Shown piece after piece: positions 10,531-22,171 of a stretch of DNA of 64,000 nt. The notes below the pieces were generated by a model. The model saw only the letters and a program-made list of their open reading frames with translations. It ran no database searches and was not told where the DNA came from. How positions within the stretch are numbered: the stretch's first letter is position 1; each line of letters starts with the position of its first letter. Origin of the DNA: Plantago ovata (taxonomy: Eukaryota > Streptophyta > Magnoliopsida > Lamiales > Plantaginaceae); the NCBI GenBank assembly GCA_028274465.1, contig CM051455.1, forward strand, positions 73,456,489 through 73,520,488, in the 5' to 3' direction. The translations under genes were made by a program, and so were the position numbers.

Positions 10531-12111
10531 GCTCCCAGAGCAGTCCCAATAACTCACAAGCAGCATACTCAACCGACCAAGGCCAAACCATGCGGTAACA
10601 TCTAGTATCACATCTTATTTCCTCATTTTCTTACTGCTAGGGACTAGCGTTAATTTCATGAGGGGGGATGGGATTTAAGTGACCTAGTGTTGTTAGTTTG
10701 GAGCTTGCCATTGATGGTTTAGAACTTGGTATTGGTAGGGTGAGTATAGTACCTTGCATGTTTTATCCGTCTGCATTTGCATTTGCACGTTTACTACTTT
10801 CTTAGTTTTTTAGGTTGCATTCACTACATTCATCCTAGGATAGTCTTGCATGTTTTATATGGAATTTATTGCCAAATTTTTTGAACTTTTTTATTGGGTA
10901 GATCAACTAACTATGCCATTACTCGTATGCTTCATCTCTATGAATTTGTTTGAGGTTTTTCTCGCTTGGCTTGTCACATTTATGTATTGCACTTAGTTAA
11001 GCTTGGTAGTCTCGACATCACTTAGTGGTGTTTTCTGTACTGCGGTTCACGAAGGCCTTTATAATAGGATGATGCATGTTAGGGCTTATGGTTGTTTCCC
11101 CGAGTAATTATGTGCCTAAGAGGCAAGAAGTCTTCACCATGCTTTGAGATTGCTAAATGCCTAGGAAGGAGGTAGTGTGATCCTTTGTTTACAACCTATT
11201 CTTTCGAATAGGTTTCGGGAGGGGGTTACACCATCATTAGACTTGTTTTTCGTTTTTCATTTCTGTGTTGTGAGTTTATTTTTTCTTTCTCGTAAATTTT
11301 GTACTCCAACCTATTCTTTCGAATAGGTTTGGGGAAGTCGTTTGTGAGTCATTTTATTTCTTTTTCGTTGTGCTACTGCTGGCTAAAAAAATCGAAAAAA
11401 AAGAAAAAGAAAAATTCCGGAAAAAAAGAAAAAAACTGGAAACGAAAAGAAAAGAGAGGAAAAAAAAAGAAAGAAAAGACCCAAAAAAAGCAAAGAAGGG
11501 TCCAAAAAAGGAAGCCAAAAAGCAGTTTAGCAAAGTGTTGTATCGCATTTTTCAATTCTTATAATGTTCGTAATCGTGTTGTAATTTTCTATTTTTTCTT
11601 TTATTTTTGAGTATCATCTGTTCTAGACCACCCTTGTCCTGCCATTCAGGAAGTGGTGAATAGCTTAAGGCTTTGCTTGAGACATGGGTAGAATCGGGGA
11701 GTGTCATCTTTTATAGGGAACCCTCCTTCGTTTGATGAAAGCCAGTACTGGTTCGATCTCTTTGAGGAAAAGTCTTAACTTGGTGAGCAACAATAAGTCC
11801 TCAGTTTCATAGGCACTGGACAACCATTCGTATCTTAACATGTTTCATTACGTCGTCACTGACTAGGTCCAGGTAGAGAATGTTACGAGAGACTATCTTG
11901 TCTTGACATAAGTGCTTATGTGGATGTGTATGAGTCAATCGAGGTATTCTTCAACCTATATTCATGTTTTGATTTATATGGTTTTTGTTCATATGTTTTT
12001 GATAGATTCAGTAGATTAGTTCATTTCATTTGGCATGAGACTCCATTTTGTGTGTTGCATTGTTTTTCGCATTAGAGTCTAGCTTAGTTGCTTGAGGACA
12101 AGCAAATGTTC
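10531..12111 (+). other. A1 3' noncoding region
   Basis: About 1.6 kb without a real gene. It shares ordered blocks with A2, B1 and B2: a CGACATCAC..GTGGTG stem near 11018, two AACCTATTC hairpins, a purine-only tract (about 11384-11500), the block GTTACGAGAGAC near 11882, and CTTGAGGACAAGCAAA ahead of the PPT. Lysine- or phenylalanine-rich ORFs here come from the purine tract. Confidence 0.8.
11193..11329 (+). repeat. Two copies of the AACCTATTC/GAATAGGTT hairpin (A1)
   Basis: Copies at 11193-11214 and 11308-11329, each with 9-bp perfect arms and a TTTC loop. Each is followed by a G-rich purine run (GGTTTCGGGAGGGGG and GGTTTGGGGA). See the matching arrays in B1, B2 and A2. Confidence 0.9.
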
Positions 12112-12124
12112 GGTTTGGGGAGTT
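12112..12124 (+). promoter_or_regulatory. Polypurine tract of A1
   Basis: GGTTTGGGGAGTT directly before the LTR start TGATGAATG. The same 13-mer precedes the 3' LTRs of B1 (19423-19435), B2 (36107-36119) and A2 (53501-53513). Confidence 0.85.
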
Positions 12125-13338
12125 TGATGAATGTGTATTTTACACTTTCATTCGAGTCTTTTTCACCTATTTTAGCTATCCTCTATGTTAATTTAGCTAT
12201 ATTTTAGTGCATTTTATTAGAATAGTGTCACGTTTCCCTTTAGTTTTTATTTTACAGGTTTTGGTTGAAAAACGAGGTTTTCCGGGAAATTATATTGAAG
12301 TAGACAAGGAATTGGTGTTCCAGAAGCCTATTTGGAATATCTGAAAGATTCCGGATAGGATTTGAAGTCTAGGGGTCGAATCTGGAGGTTAGAAGGCCAC
12401 TAGGAGTCAGAAACCGAGTTCGAAAAGGGGAAGAAATCCAAAAACGCGTCGAAAATGCATTTTAGGCCAAAAAATAATCCCGGGCGAATCGCCCGGTGTG
12501 TGGGGCCCTTCGCCCCACACAATTCGTAGCCTATATATAGCTGCTCAGTTTTTCTCCAATTTTCATACTTTTCCAGACCGTTTCTCTCACCTTTCTCTGT
12601 AGTTTTAGGTAGGAATTCCCCAGAGCCTGTTCTGGGGGTTCTTAGCTTAGGAGATACTTTTTCTTAGCAGTTTGGAGCTTGTAAGATCGTGATTCTTCGG
12701 AGATTGACAACCTTCGGTAACATTGTATCTTACAGTTTTTCTATTTATTTTTATATATATCTTTCAACATGTCTTCTTCTATGATTTCTGTTGATTGCAT
12801 GACAACTATGAGTAGCTAAACTTCTCGTTGGTGATAGTATTGAATTCTTAGCGAAGGGTTAAAAATTATGTTAATGGCTATATCGCGCATTATACTCTGA
12901 GTTATTGCTTTATTTCTTTGATCTATTTAAATCTCTATCTTCGTATTGTTGATTAATTATTGCACACAATTGGACAATTCATTGGTCTTTGACCTATCTA
13001 AATCTATATCTTCGTAGTGTTTGATAATTACAACTGGACAAATCATTGATCAAAGATCTCCATGCGAAACCGAGGAATTTATGCATGATTATTAACCCGT
13101 TATGCTTTGAAGGACCATACTATCAACAATCTCCATTATCTTTTAAGAAAAACCTTTGCTAAACCGTCTGCTGTTTTATATTCTCAAGTTAAATTATGTA
13201 AAGCTAGTTATAGTCCTTAGAGATCGACACTCGAGGTTATTCTACTGCTACACTACGGTTTTCGTTGTAGTTGTGAATTGCCTTTCGCTAAATACAAATT
13301 TATTTGATTCGTTGGACCCGACATCCACGCGTACATCA
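12125..13338 (+). repeat. A1 3' LTR (1,214 bp)
   Basis: TGATGAATG...TACATCA, followed by TSD GAGAA. TATA box TATATATA at 12532-12539, with two GC palindromes just upstream (12479-12520). Confidence 0.9.
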
Positions 13339-13343
13339 GAGAA

Positions 13344-13706
13344 CAAGTTTACAGTTCTCTAATTTGGCTGGAAACAAAGCTAGTGTGCTTTGGTTTCTGA
13401 GAATTATGGTGTGTAGGTGTTGTAAGGAAAATCATCATCTGACCTAGTGAATTCAGTCCTAGAAAGGACAAAGTGGATTAGTTGAGTGATTACACCACCC
13501 TCAGATACCACTATTAAAGTGTTTGGGTGATTTACCTTACTGCAATTTACATTCAGCAAGTTATTTTGTTTACACTGTTTTATTTGCTTACTTGCTGAAA
13601 CTGGTCTCTGTCAAAGCACTTATTGTAAAAGACTTTCGCACTCTTAATTTTAAGTATCGGCAAACTCATTACTGAAAAGTAATAAGTCTTTGTTGAAAAA
13701 GTTAAC
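13344..13706 (+). repeat. Copia-2 5' LTR fragment, second part
   Basis: Continues 3439-3754 after removal of A1 and aligns with about 2940-3360 of the copia-1 LTR. Homology ends near GTTGAAAAAGTT. The poly-C end, PBS and leader expected next are missing, so a deletion joins the LTR to gag. Confidence 0.75.
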
Positions 13707-13774
13707 CTTCAGCACTGAACCTAGATCCCCTTAATTACTTTTCGTAAATCACTTTCACTTGATCTGTTTGGTAG

Positions 13775-14128
13775 TTGTTTGCTGACAGGATATCTCTAGG
13801 AGATGCTCCCCAGCTGAAGCTGAAAAACTACGAGAAATGGCGAAACAACATGATGCTAGATCTTGAAGCCATTAGTGATGAGATAGTCACTGTCATTAAT
13901 GATGGTCCACTCAAGATCACTAAGATTGTAAAATCATTTCCACACACCACAAAAGACTCAGACGACAAAGACTTACCTGGTGGTGATCCGGTCGACATAA
14001 TTGTAGATAAACCAAGAGAGGAAAGGACTTATGATGAAGCCAAAAGATTTCGTCTTGATGGCCAAGCAAGAAACATCATTATTAGGTCTACTCCAGACAC
14101 CATACAGTGCACACTGTGGGGTGCTAAG
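13775..14128 (+). pseudogene. Copia-2 gag, N-terminal part
   Basis: The open frame begins without ATG (FADRISLGDAPQLK...) and reads ...LKNYEKWRNNMMLDLEA..., the N-terminal gag pattern of copia elements (DUF4219/UBN2-like). It is cut by B1 at 14129. After the CTAAG duplication the gag continues at 20811. The true start was lost with the deletion upstream. Confidence 0.7.
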
Positions 14129-15508
14129 TGATGAACGTATTTTTGACGCGTTCATCTTGTCTTTTTTACCTTCTTTTGCTATCTTCTAGCCTTGTTTTTT
14201 GGTTAGTTTTGTAGAATAGTGTCACGTTTTGTGTTTTCTGCATTTTCAGGCACTCAGGTACGAAACGGCGTTTTTGGAGCTAAAAACGAGCCTTTTTGAT
14301 GGAAAAGATGGCCCCGTTGAAGTTCTCCAATCTCCATGGCTTGTTCGTAAGTGTTTGAGTATCAATAAGCATCGAGAAGGATGAGTCCAACGCACCCGAG
14401 GGCCATGCGAGGGCAAAAAGATTGAGTTTGAAGACAAAAATCTACCCAGGAGCCAAGCTAAGCGCCTGGAATAGTGAAGCGCTCCGCTTCAATTTCCAGG
14501 AGCTTTGGCACAGAAGCCAAGCGAAGCGCTTGGAGTGCCAAAGCGCTTCGCTTGCCAAGCGCTCCGCTTGGCAGCGGTTAGGTTTTTGGATTTTCCTTCT
14601 TAGATCTGATCTTTGGTCATTTTTTGGATATCTTTTGAACTATAACTTCGTTTTGGAGAGCTCCTAAGCCCCAAAACTCAGAGAAAACTCAGATTACATT
14701 GTATTTTAGCTTGCGATTCAAGGTTTTGATTGGGATTCATCATTTGTAATCATCTACGGAGAGGTTTTCTTTGATTTCCACCGATTAGTGATAGCTTTGG
14801 TGGTAACTTGTATCACTCTCTTGTCTTGTAGTTTGATATGATGTATTCTGATTGTTATTCATATGAATTGATGTCTATGTTGATGAATATGAGTAGCTAA
14901 ATCTTTTGTGTTGGAGGTAGAATGTAGAATATGCATGCTATGGGTTATGTTTATGCTTACATGAGATTGTGATTCAATCTTGCTGCAAATTCCTTCATAT
15001 GATTCTTAGTTGCCTATAAAATATATTCGAATTGAGTATAGTGACAAACTCTTGGTCAATGAAAGCTATAGGATTGTATGTTAGGGATTTGCAGCATTGT
15101 AGATAAATGGTGTTAGTGACAAGCACCTCTAAAGTATTGATAGTGATCTTTTATGATGTGTGTCTTAAAGTTACCTAGACGAGTTGCTTAGCAGACTTGA
15201 TCGAAGGTTTTACGCACTGAACTTGTGAGCATATTCGTAACCCATGCATGTGTAATGATTTCTACCACCAACCGTTTTCCAAGCTTGATTACATCAATCT
15301 GATTTCTCGTTGCTTTGTTCTAAAGAAAACGATTCTATCAACATTTGAACTCGTTGACTGAAATTACTAGCAAAAACCTCAAACAAAGCCACGTTAGGTC
15401 CCGAGAGAACGACACTCGGGGACAACTTGCCATTGCACTCTAGTTTTTGTAGTGTTAAGTGTTCTTAGGCTTTTAAACAAATTTAATTGGTGAAAAACGA
15501 CATCATCA
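14129..15508 (+). repeat. B1 5' LTR (1,380 bp)
   Basis: Starts TGATGAACGTATTTTTGACG. Its first 26 bases contain an inverted GAACG/CGTTC pair. A cluster of AAGCG..CGCTT palindromes occupies 14451-14574. It is nearly identical to the 3' LTR. Confidence 0.9.
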
Positions 15509-15511
15509 ATT

Positions 15512-15528
15512 TGGCGCCGTTGCGGGGA
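15512..15528 (+). promoter_or_regulatory. Primer binding site of B1 with 1-base deletion
   Basis: TGGCGCCGTTGCGGGGA differs from the tRNA-Asp-type site of B2 by loss of one C. This may weaken primer pairing. Confidence 0.75.
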
Positions 15529-15703
15529 CTTAACTCCTTTGGTTGGTGTTTTCGTTTTGGTTTTTCAGCCAACATCACTTTCTCACCCCATTTCTTTCCC
15601 CCTATTTCTTTGTGCTTAATTTTATGTGTTCTGGTTTCAGTTTCACTAACGGGACCTAATCCTTGTCTGAGTGTTGTGTTGATTGCACTAGATTTCAGGC
15701 GAG

Positions 15704-17421
15704 ATGGCTGAGCAACCACTGAAGTTACTCTCAAAAGTTACGGTTGGGCCTAGTTGTCCAGCTATTGTTCTCAATGATGCAACGAGGAATCTGGAGCTTA
15801 AAGGACACGTGTTCCAGCAATTACCCAAGTTCTATGGCATGGACAATGAGGACGTCATTGGGTATTTGAGTGACTTAGAGAATTTCGTGCTCTACTTGCC
15901 TAGACCGGATGGAATTACTGATGATGATTTGCGGATGAAGATTTTCGCTATGGGAATTGGGGATAGAGCGAAGGCTTGGTTGAGATCCTTAGAAGCTGGA
16001 TCTTTGACCACATGGGCTCAAGTGTTTGAAAAATTTATGGATCGGTATTATCCCGCTTCCAAGACTATGGTTATGAAGAGACAAATCAGCACTTTTGAGC
16101 AGAAGTATGATGAAGCTTTCCATGAGGCTTATGATCTGTTTAAGGGGTTGCAATATCGGTGCCCACATCACGGCTTCGATGGAGGTCAGCTCATCCAATT
16201 CTTCTATAATGGTTTGCATCCTAGTGTTCAAACACAAGTGGATAGCATTTGTGGAGGAAGCATGGGAGAGTTGTTTCCGAGTCAAGCTCAAGCTAAGTTG
16301 GATATAATGTACCGGAATTCTCAGAACCGGAATATAAGAGCCAAGATTCATTCAAAAGAACCTAGAGAAGAACCCATAGCGGCTTTTGAAGAGAAAGTGG
16401 GTCGTGGGATGACTATGAGCAAGGATTCGCCAGTCAACGTCAACATGCTGAGGTAAACTATGGGGTACCTGGATATGCTCCATCCTCTTTGGTCGCCATG
16501 GTGCAAATCTTGGTAGAAAAGACCGACAAGTTTATGGAATCTTATTACAAGAATCAGGCTATGAACGAGAAGCGGTTTGAGAACTTGGAGGCTAGTACTT
16601 CTTCTCTTAACAGGAAGTTGCAAGAGCTCATTGATAGAGGAGCTAGTCCTGAGTGAGAGAAGCTTTTGGGTAATACCGAGAGAGCTATGGCCATCACGGT
16701 GGTGACTAATATTCTAGTTGAGATCACGGTCACAGGAGAAGGAGCACGAGTAGAGGTTCCAAGTAGCAAGAAAATCTCTGAGCCTTGCGTTGCTAACGAG
16801 GAGCCTAAGCCCTCTATGGTTGAGGAAGAAGCTTCACATATTGAAGAAGAATGCTCATCGTCTGAGGATGAGATGGTGGAAGTACCCGCACTTTAGAGCT
16901 TCGATGTGGAAATCGGTCTTGGCACGAAGGATGGTATATTGGCTACATTGGACACAGGAGCTGGAGTCAATGTCTTGCCGATGAATGTGTATGAAGAGTC
17001 CCGGTTGACTGGTTTGAAGCCTATGAAAGCTATGGTTCAACTTGTTGATGGGTCCATGAGGAGACCTTTGGGAGTTCTCGAAGACTTGGTTATTAGAGTT
17101 GCCTGTGTAGAGGTGAAGACTAATTTCATCGTTATGCCTACATCCTCCGCAAAGCTCAAGGATGTGGTTCTTTTGGGTAGAGCCTTCATCAACAAAGTAC
17201 ATATGGTGATAGACATGTACCGTCGCACATGTAGCTTCGAGGTAAATGGCAAGAAACATACGTTGCGAGCCATAATTAATTCATGTGCTTATGTTGATAC
17301 TAACGAACTTGTAGGATACTTTGGTCCTCTATTCCTTCGTTCAAATGTGCACGGATTTCACCGATTAAAGAGGGCATTGATGGGGAAGTCTAGTACCCAA
17401 TATGAATTCAACCCCAATTGA
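15704..17421 (+). pseudogene. B1 gag-protease, broken
   Basis: ATG at 15704 (MAEQPLKLL). The gag capsid region is open to a TAA at 16454-16456. A frameshift and further stops follow, including a TGA near 16654 and a TAG at 16894-16896. Protease starts at about 16906 with LDTGAGVNVLP and ends at 17421. The CCHC knuckle and Gly/Asn-rich linker of B2 are absent, consistent with an internal deletion near 16440. The last part of protease (17134-17317) is almost identical to B2 although flanking sequence is much more diverged. Confidence 0.85.
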
Positions 17422-17628
17422 GCCTTGAAGAGTCGAGCCATCGACGTGTAAACAAAGGCGCTTCTCGGGAGGCAACCCGAGGTGGTAAGTGTTTTGCATT
17501 TAGTTAGCTTTCTTTGTGTTTGTAGTTGTGGCCTGTGTGCCTTTTGTCGTGATTAGTATAGTCTAGTGTTTGTCTTGGTGCCTTAGGTGATTAAGATAGG
17601 AAAAAACATCGAAAATCTGGAAACAGTG

Positions 17629-17780
17629 CCAAGCGAAGCGCTTGGCAAGCCCAAGCGGTCCGCTTGGAATTCCAGTAAGAATTTCATTCTTACTGGAATT
17701 TCAAGCGGAGCGCCTGGAGCCTCCCAAGCGCTCCGCTTGACAAGCGCACCGCTTGGCGGGAGCCAAGCGGTTCGCCTGGA
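17629..17780 (+). repeat. Nested palindrome cluster (B1 internal)
   Basis: Repeated CAAGCG..CGCTTG near-palindromes surround a longer hairpin with arms CCAGTAAGAAT and ATTCTTACTGG (about 17672-17701). Equivalent clusters lie in B2 at 31740-31995 and 34355-34445. Confidence 0.85.
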
Positions 17781-18465
17781 CCCTGTACCCAGATTTTCCT
17801 CGTTTTTTCCATTCTTCTCACCTTTGCGCACCCGTTTTCACTTGTTTCTTAAGTCTTTTCAGGTACTACTCATATATAGGAGATTGGACACGAACCTTTA
17901 TCTCAGGGAAGTATACTTTCAATCCAATTTTTCCTTTCATTCAACTTTTCTTTGCTCGAGCACGAGCAAAAGTTTAGGTTTGGGGAGGGGGTATTAGATT
18001 TTCAGTACTATATGCTTGTGTGGTTCGTACATGCCTGATTTTACTCAAGTTCATGTGACTTGTCGTGTTTTTTCAAATTTTTGCATGCATATCATCCCTA
18101 GATTAGTGGTTGCACGTTGTTGGGTGTGGACTTTATTGCCAAGTCTTTTGAACTTTTTTATTGAGTAGACTAAGTGTTTATGACCATTGATCATATGTTG
18201 CATCACTTTGCAAGTAGTTTGAGGCTTGTCTCGCTTGGTTTGCCACATTCGCATGTGCACTAGTTAAGCTTAGTAGTCTCGACATCACCTTGAGTGTTGT
18301 TTCTTCTACTTCGGTTCATGATGACCTTATAAATGATGCATGTTAGAGTCTATGGTTGTAACCCGTGTAATTATGTACGCAAGAGGTGACAAGTTCTTCA
18401 CCTCGATTAGAGATTGCCAAATGCCTAGGAAGGAGGTAGTGTGAGGTGTGCGATTCCTTGTATTA

Positions 18466-18675
18466 AACCTATTCTATCGAATAGGTTTGGGGAGGGGGTT
18501 GCTTCTTTGATCTTGTCTTTCGTCTTTGAGTCGTTGTAAAGTTTCCTTTTTCTTTTTCTTTTTGTTTTGTGTCCCAACCTATTCTTTCGAATAGGTTTGG
18601 GGAGGTGTCTTTGTAAATGAGTCTTTTCTTTTTCTTTTTCGTCTTTGTGCTCAAACCTATTCTCTCGAATAGGTT
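18466..18675 (+). repeat. Three copies of the AACCTATTC/GAATAGGTT hairpin (B1)
   Basis: Copies at 18466-18487 (loop TATC), 18576-18597 (TTTC) and 18654-18675 (TCTC); all arms are perfect. Each is followed by TTGGGGAGG-type purine runs. Confidence 0.9.
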
Positions 18676-19435
18676 TGGGGAGGAGTTTTTGACACGTAGT
18701 ACTGCTACTTGCCCCTTTATAAAAAAGAGAAAAAGAAATGAAGAAAAGAAAAGAAGAAAAAAAAAGAGAAAAGAAAAGAGAAAAAAAAAAAAGAAGAAAG
18801 AAAATAAAGAATAAGACCCAAAAGCAAAAGAAGGGTCGTTGCAAGCCAAAAGCAGTCTACTAAAGTGTCAAGTGTCATGTAAATATTTGTTATTGTGAAG
18901 TTATCGAGTTGTAAATTCTATCTTTCGTTTCGTGTCGCCTTTGTCCAAGGCCTGTTTTTGACCACCCTCGTCTTGCTATTCAAGAAGTGGTTGAAAGAGG
19001 CTCATTCTTGAGAGTCTGGGTAGAATAGGGGAGTGTTATCTTTCTAAGGGAACCCTCCTTCGTTTGATGAGAGCCAGTATTGGTTCGCCCTCTCTTGAGG
19101 AAAAGTCTCGCTTGGTGAACAGTTGTAAGCCCTCGGTTTCATAGGCACGGGGCAATTGTAGTATGATAACATGCATCATTGTGTCGTCACTGACCAGGTC
19201 CAGGTAGAAGACGTTACGAGAGACTCCTTTGCTTAACCAAGTGCACATGAGAATGTGTATATTCGCAATCGAGGCATTCTTCAACCTACTTGCATGTCAT
19301 GCTCATTTGGTTTTGTCCATAAGCATTTGGTAGATTCAATAGATTAGTTCACTTTACTTGGCATGAGACTCCTTTTGTGTTGCATTTAGGATAGTTTGTT
19401 GCTTGAGGACAAGCAAAGGTTTGGTTTGGGGAGTT

Positions 19436-20805
19436 TGATGAACGTATTTTTGACGCGTTCATCTTTTCTTTTTTACCTTCTTTTGCTATCTTCTAGCCTT
19501 GTTTTTTGGTTAGTTTTGTAGAATAGTGTCACGTTTTGTGTTTTCTGCATTTTCAGGCACTCAGGTACGAAACGACGTTTTTGGAGCTAAAAACGAGCCT
19601 TTTTTATGGAAAAGATGGCCCCGTTGAAGTTCCCCAATCTCCGTGGCTTGTTCGTAAGTGTTTGAGTATCAATAAGCATCGAGAAGGATGAGTCCAAGGC
19701 ACCCGAGGGCCATGCGAGGGCAAAAAGATTGAGTTTGAAGACAAAAATCTGCCCAGGAGCCAAGCTAAGCGCCTGGAATAGTGAAGCGCTCCGCTTCAAT
19801 TTCCAGGAGATTTGGCACAGAAGCCAAGCGAAGCGCTTGGAGTGCCAAAGCGCTTCGCTTGCCAAGCGCTCCGCTTGGCAGCGGTTACGTTTTCGGATTT
19901 TCCTTCTTAGATCTGATACTTGGTCATTTTTTGGATATCTTTTGAACTGTAAATTCATTTTGGAGAGCTCCTAAGCCCCAAAACTCAGATTACATTGTAT
20001 TTTAGCTTGGGATTCAAGGTTTTGATTGGGATTCATCCTTTGTAATCATCTACGGAGAGGTTTTCTTTGATTTCCACCGATTAGTGATAGCTTTGGTGGT
20101 AACTTGTATCACTCTCTTGTCTTGTAGTTTGATATGATGTATTCTGATTGTTATTCATATGAATTGATGTCTATGTTGATGAATATGAGTAGCTAAATCT
20201 TTTGTGTTGGAGGTAGAATGTAGAATATGCATGCTATGGGTTATGTTTATGCTTACATGAGATTGTGATTCAATCTTGCTGCAAATTCCTTCATATGATT
20301 CTTAGTTGCCTATAAAATATATTCGAATTGAGTATAGTGACAAACTCTTTGTCAATGAAAGCTATAGGATTGTATGTTAGGGATTTGCAGCATGCTAGAT
20401 AAATGGTGTTAGTGACAAGCACCTCTAAAGTATTGATAATGATCTTTTATGATGTGTGTCTTAAAGTTACCTAGACGAGTTGCTTAGCAGACTTGATCGA
20501 AGGTTTTACGCACTGAACTTGTGAGCATATTCGTAACCCATGCATGTGTATTTGATTTCTACCACCAACTGTTTTCCAAGCTTGATTACATCAATCTGAT
20601 TTCTCGTTGCTTTGTTCTAAAGAAAACGATTCTATCAACATTTGAACTCGTTGACTGAAATTACTAGCAAAAACCTCAAACAAAGCCACGTTAGATCCCG
20701 AGAGAACGACACTCGGGGACAACTTGCCATTGCACTCTAGTTTGTGTAGTGTTAAGTGTTCTTAGGCTTTTAAACAAATTTAATTGGTGAAAAACGCCAT
20801 CATCA
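19436..20805 (+). repeat. B1 3' LTR (1,370 bp)
   Basis: Follows PPT GGTTTGGGGAGTT (19423-19435). Ends CATCATCA before TSD CTAAG. Palindrome cluster at 19758-19881. Confidence 0.9.
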
Positions 20806-20810
20806 CTAAG

Positions 20811-22171
20811 ACTGCTAAAGATGCTTGGAAGATGGTTTAAGATTTGTGTGATGGATCTGACAAAACCAAGGAAAACAAGCTTGAGGTGCTGAAGTTGAAG
20901 CTTCAGAATTTGAAACAAGGCGCTACTGAGTCACTAGAAGACTTGGATTTCAGATTCACAACTCTCATAAGTGAAATGGTTGCACTAGGTTTCTGGAAGT
21001 TTCTACTTAGATTCTGAGAAAGTGAAAACCATCATAATAAGTCTGAAGCAAGAGTGGGTTCACACTCAAAACTTCTATTACAACCAAGGAATTCCTAACA
21101 TCACTCCTACTAAGTTGTTCTCTCATCTTGCTGCTGTCAACTATGAGACAAAGCAAAGAGAAAATGTGTTTGCTGAAAAATCGCAAAACATTGCTCTTGC
21201 TGCAAAGCCTTCAACTTCTGAAAAGAAGGATGAAAAAGTGTCTGCTGATGAATGTGAGGAAATTCATTAGCAAGGAACTTGAAAGGCGAAAGGCAAAAGA
21301 GAAGCTGAAAAAGCATCTTGGCAATAAGTATCATAAGTACAAGCCTGAAGCTAGCTTGGTGAACAAGCAAGCTCAGCAAGCCACTTCTTCTAAAGAACCT
21401 GCAGTTGGAAATGACCTTAGCTTTTATTGTAAAAAGCCTGGACATTTCGAAGACAATTGTCCCTTGCTGAAAGGCAAGTCTGCTGACAAAAGGAATAAAT
21501 TCAAAAAGGCTTTGATTGCTGAAGAAAAGAAGAAGCTTCAAGCTAAGATTGATGCTTTGTGCATTGACACAAGTTCTGAAGATAGTGAGACAGAAGACTC
21601 AGATACTGATGAAGAGACGACCATGGATGTTGAAATTGGCAAAGAAGTTTGTGGAATTTTCATGGAAGCATTTCCAAACGTATCAAATGTTGAATTCTGC
21701 CTCATGACTAATCAGGTAATTTCTCCAGACTCAGACTCAGATTCAGAAAGTGAAAATGAGATTGATCTTGATAAGATTCAAGGAGAAATTGAAAGATTTG
21801 AGAAAACTCTAAGCAAACAACAAGAGAAGATTCAGAATGCTGAATTTCTAGCAAAGCAAACTACTGAAAAGTATATATTGCTAAGTGCTGAATCAGAAAG
21901 AAAGGATGCTGAAATATTGCATCTTAAGAATCTCACTGCTGAAATATTGCATCTTAAGAATCTCATTGATGAAGTAATTCTCTTGAGCAAAGACAAATCA
22001 CCCATGACCTTTGTTCGTGCTTCTGATAGTAGTCAACCAGAACACTATCAGATTGGTCAATCCAAGATTGCTGAAACAAGCAATCAGGAACCTTTGATCA
22101 AAACCACCGCTGTTGCTACTCAAAATACAAAACCTCAAAAGGTAAACAGGTTGCTGACAAGCAGACTGTAG
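20811..22171 (+). pseudogene. Copia-2 gag, C-terminal part
   Basis: Continues the gag interrupted at 14128. The capsid helix region has an in-frame stop (about 20839) and frameshifts (near 21010 and 21250). The open part from about 21250 holds a zinc-knuckle relic FYCKKPGHFEDNC whose first Cys is replaced by Ser. A long acidic, Glu/Lys-rich coiled-coil tail follows, with a short internal duplication encoding AEILHLKNL twice (about 21910-21965). A frameshift separates it from protease. Confidence 0.75.

Larger units (their letters stand above)
3755..13338 (+). mobile_element. Gypsy element A1, non-autonomous (gag-pro plus accessory region), TSD GAGAA
   Basis: Begins TGATGAATG and ends TACATCA, flanked by GAGAA at 3750-3754 and 13339-13343. 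Order: truncated LTR, short internal tail, complete LTR, PBS, gag-pro ORF, leader/intron-like region with a TRIM inside, degenerate second ORF, long 3' noncoding region with hairpins, PPT, 3' LTR. No reverse transcriptase, RNase H or integrase is present. It must depend on another element, and the Athila-type element C with a similar LTR is the obvious candidate. Confidence 0.9.
17422..19422 (+). other. B1 3' noncoding region
   Basis: Holds the post-stop hairpin (17465-17480), a palindrome cluster (17629-17780), a PPT-like copy GTTTGGGGAGGGGG near 17980, three AACCTATTC hairpins, a pyrimidine tract (about 18545-18640), a purine tract (about 18718-18810), and blocks shared with A1. No real gene. 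Confidence 0.8.
14129..20805 (+). mobile_element. Gypsy element B1, non-autonomous gag-pro only, TSD CTAAG
   Basis: TGATGAACG...CATCATCA, flanked by CTAAG at 14124-14128 and 20806-20810. Contents: LTR, PBS with one base missing, broken gag-pro, 3' noncoding region with three hairpins, PPT, LTR. Compared with B2 it lacks the accessory ORF and the CCHC knuckle region. It has no pol. Confidence 0.9.

Noticed and set aside
11299..11610. Lys-rich and Phe-rich frames on both strands of A1 (also near 18425-18849, 35135-35527, 52663-53003)
   Set aside because: They come from the purine tracts of the 3' noncoding region; frames are open because AAG/AAA/GAA or CTT/TTT codons contain no stops.
13156..13362. 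68-codon frame crossing the right end of A1
   Set aside because: It spans LTR, TSD and copia sequence, so it cannot be an old gene.
17583..17997. Frames with repeated KRSAW/ASAPLG-like peptides (also 14422-14667, 19587-19974, 28002-28238, 31421-32132, 34386-34640)
   Set aside because: Produced by AAGCG..CGCTT palindromes in LTR and internal noncoding sequence; present on both strands.
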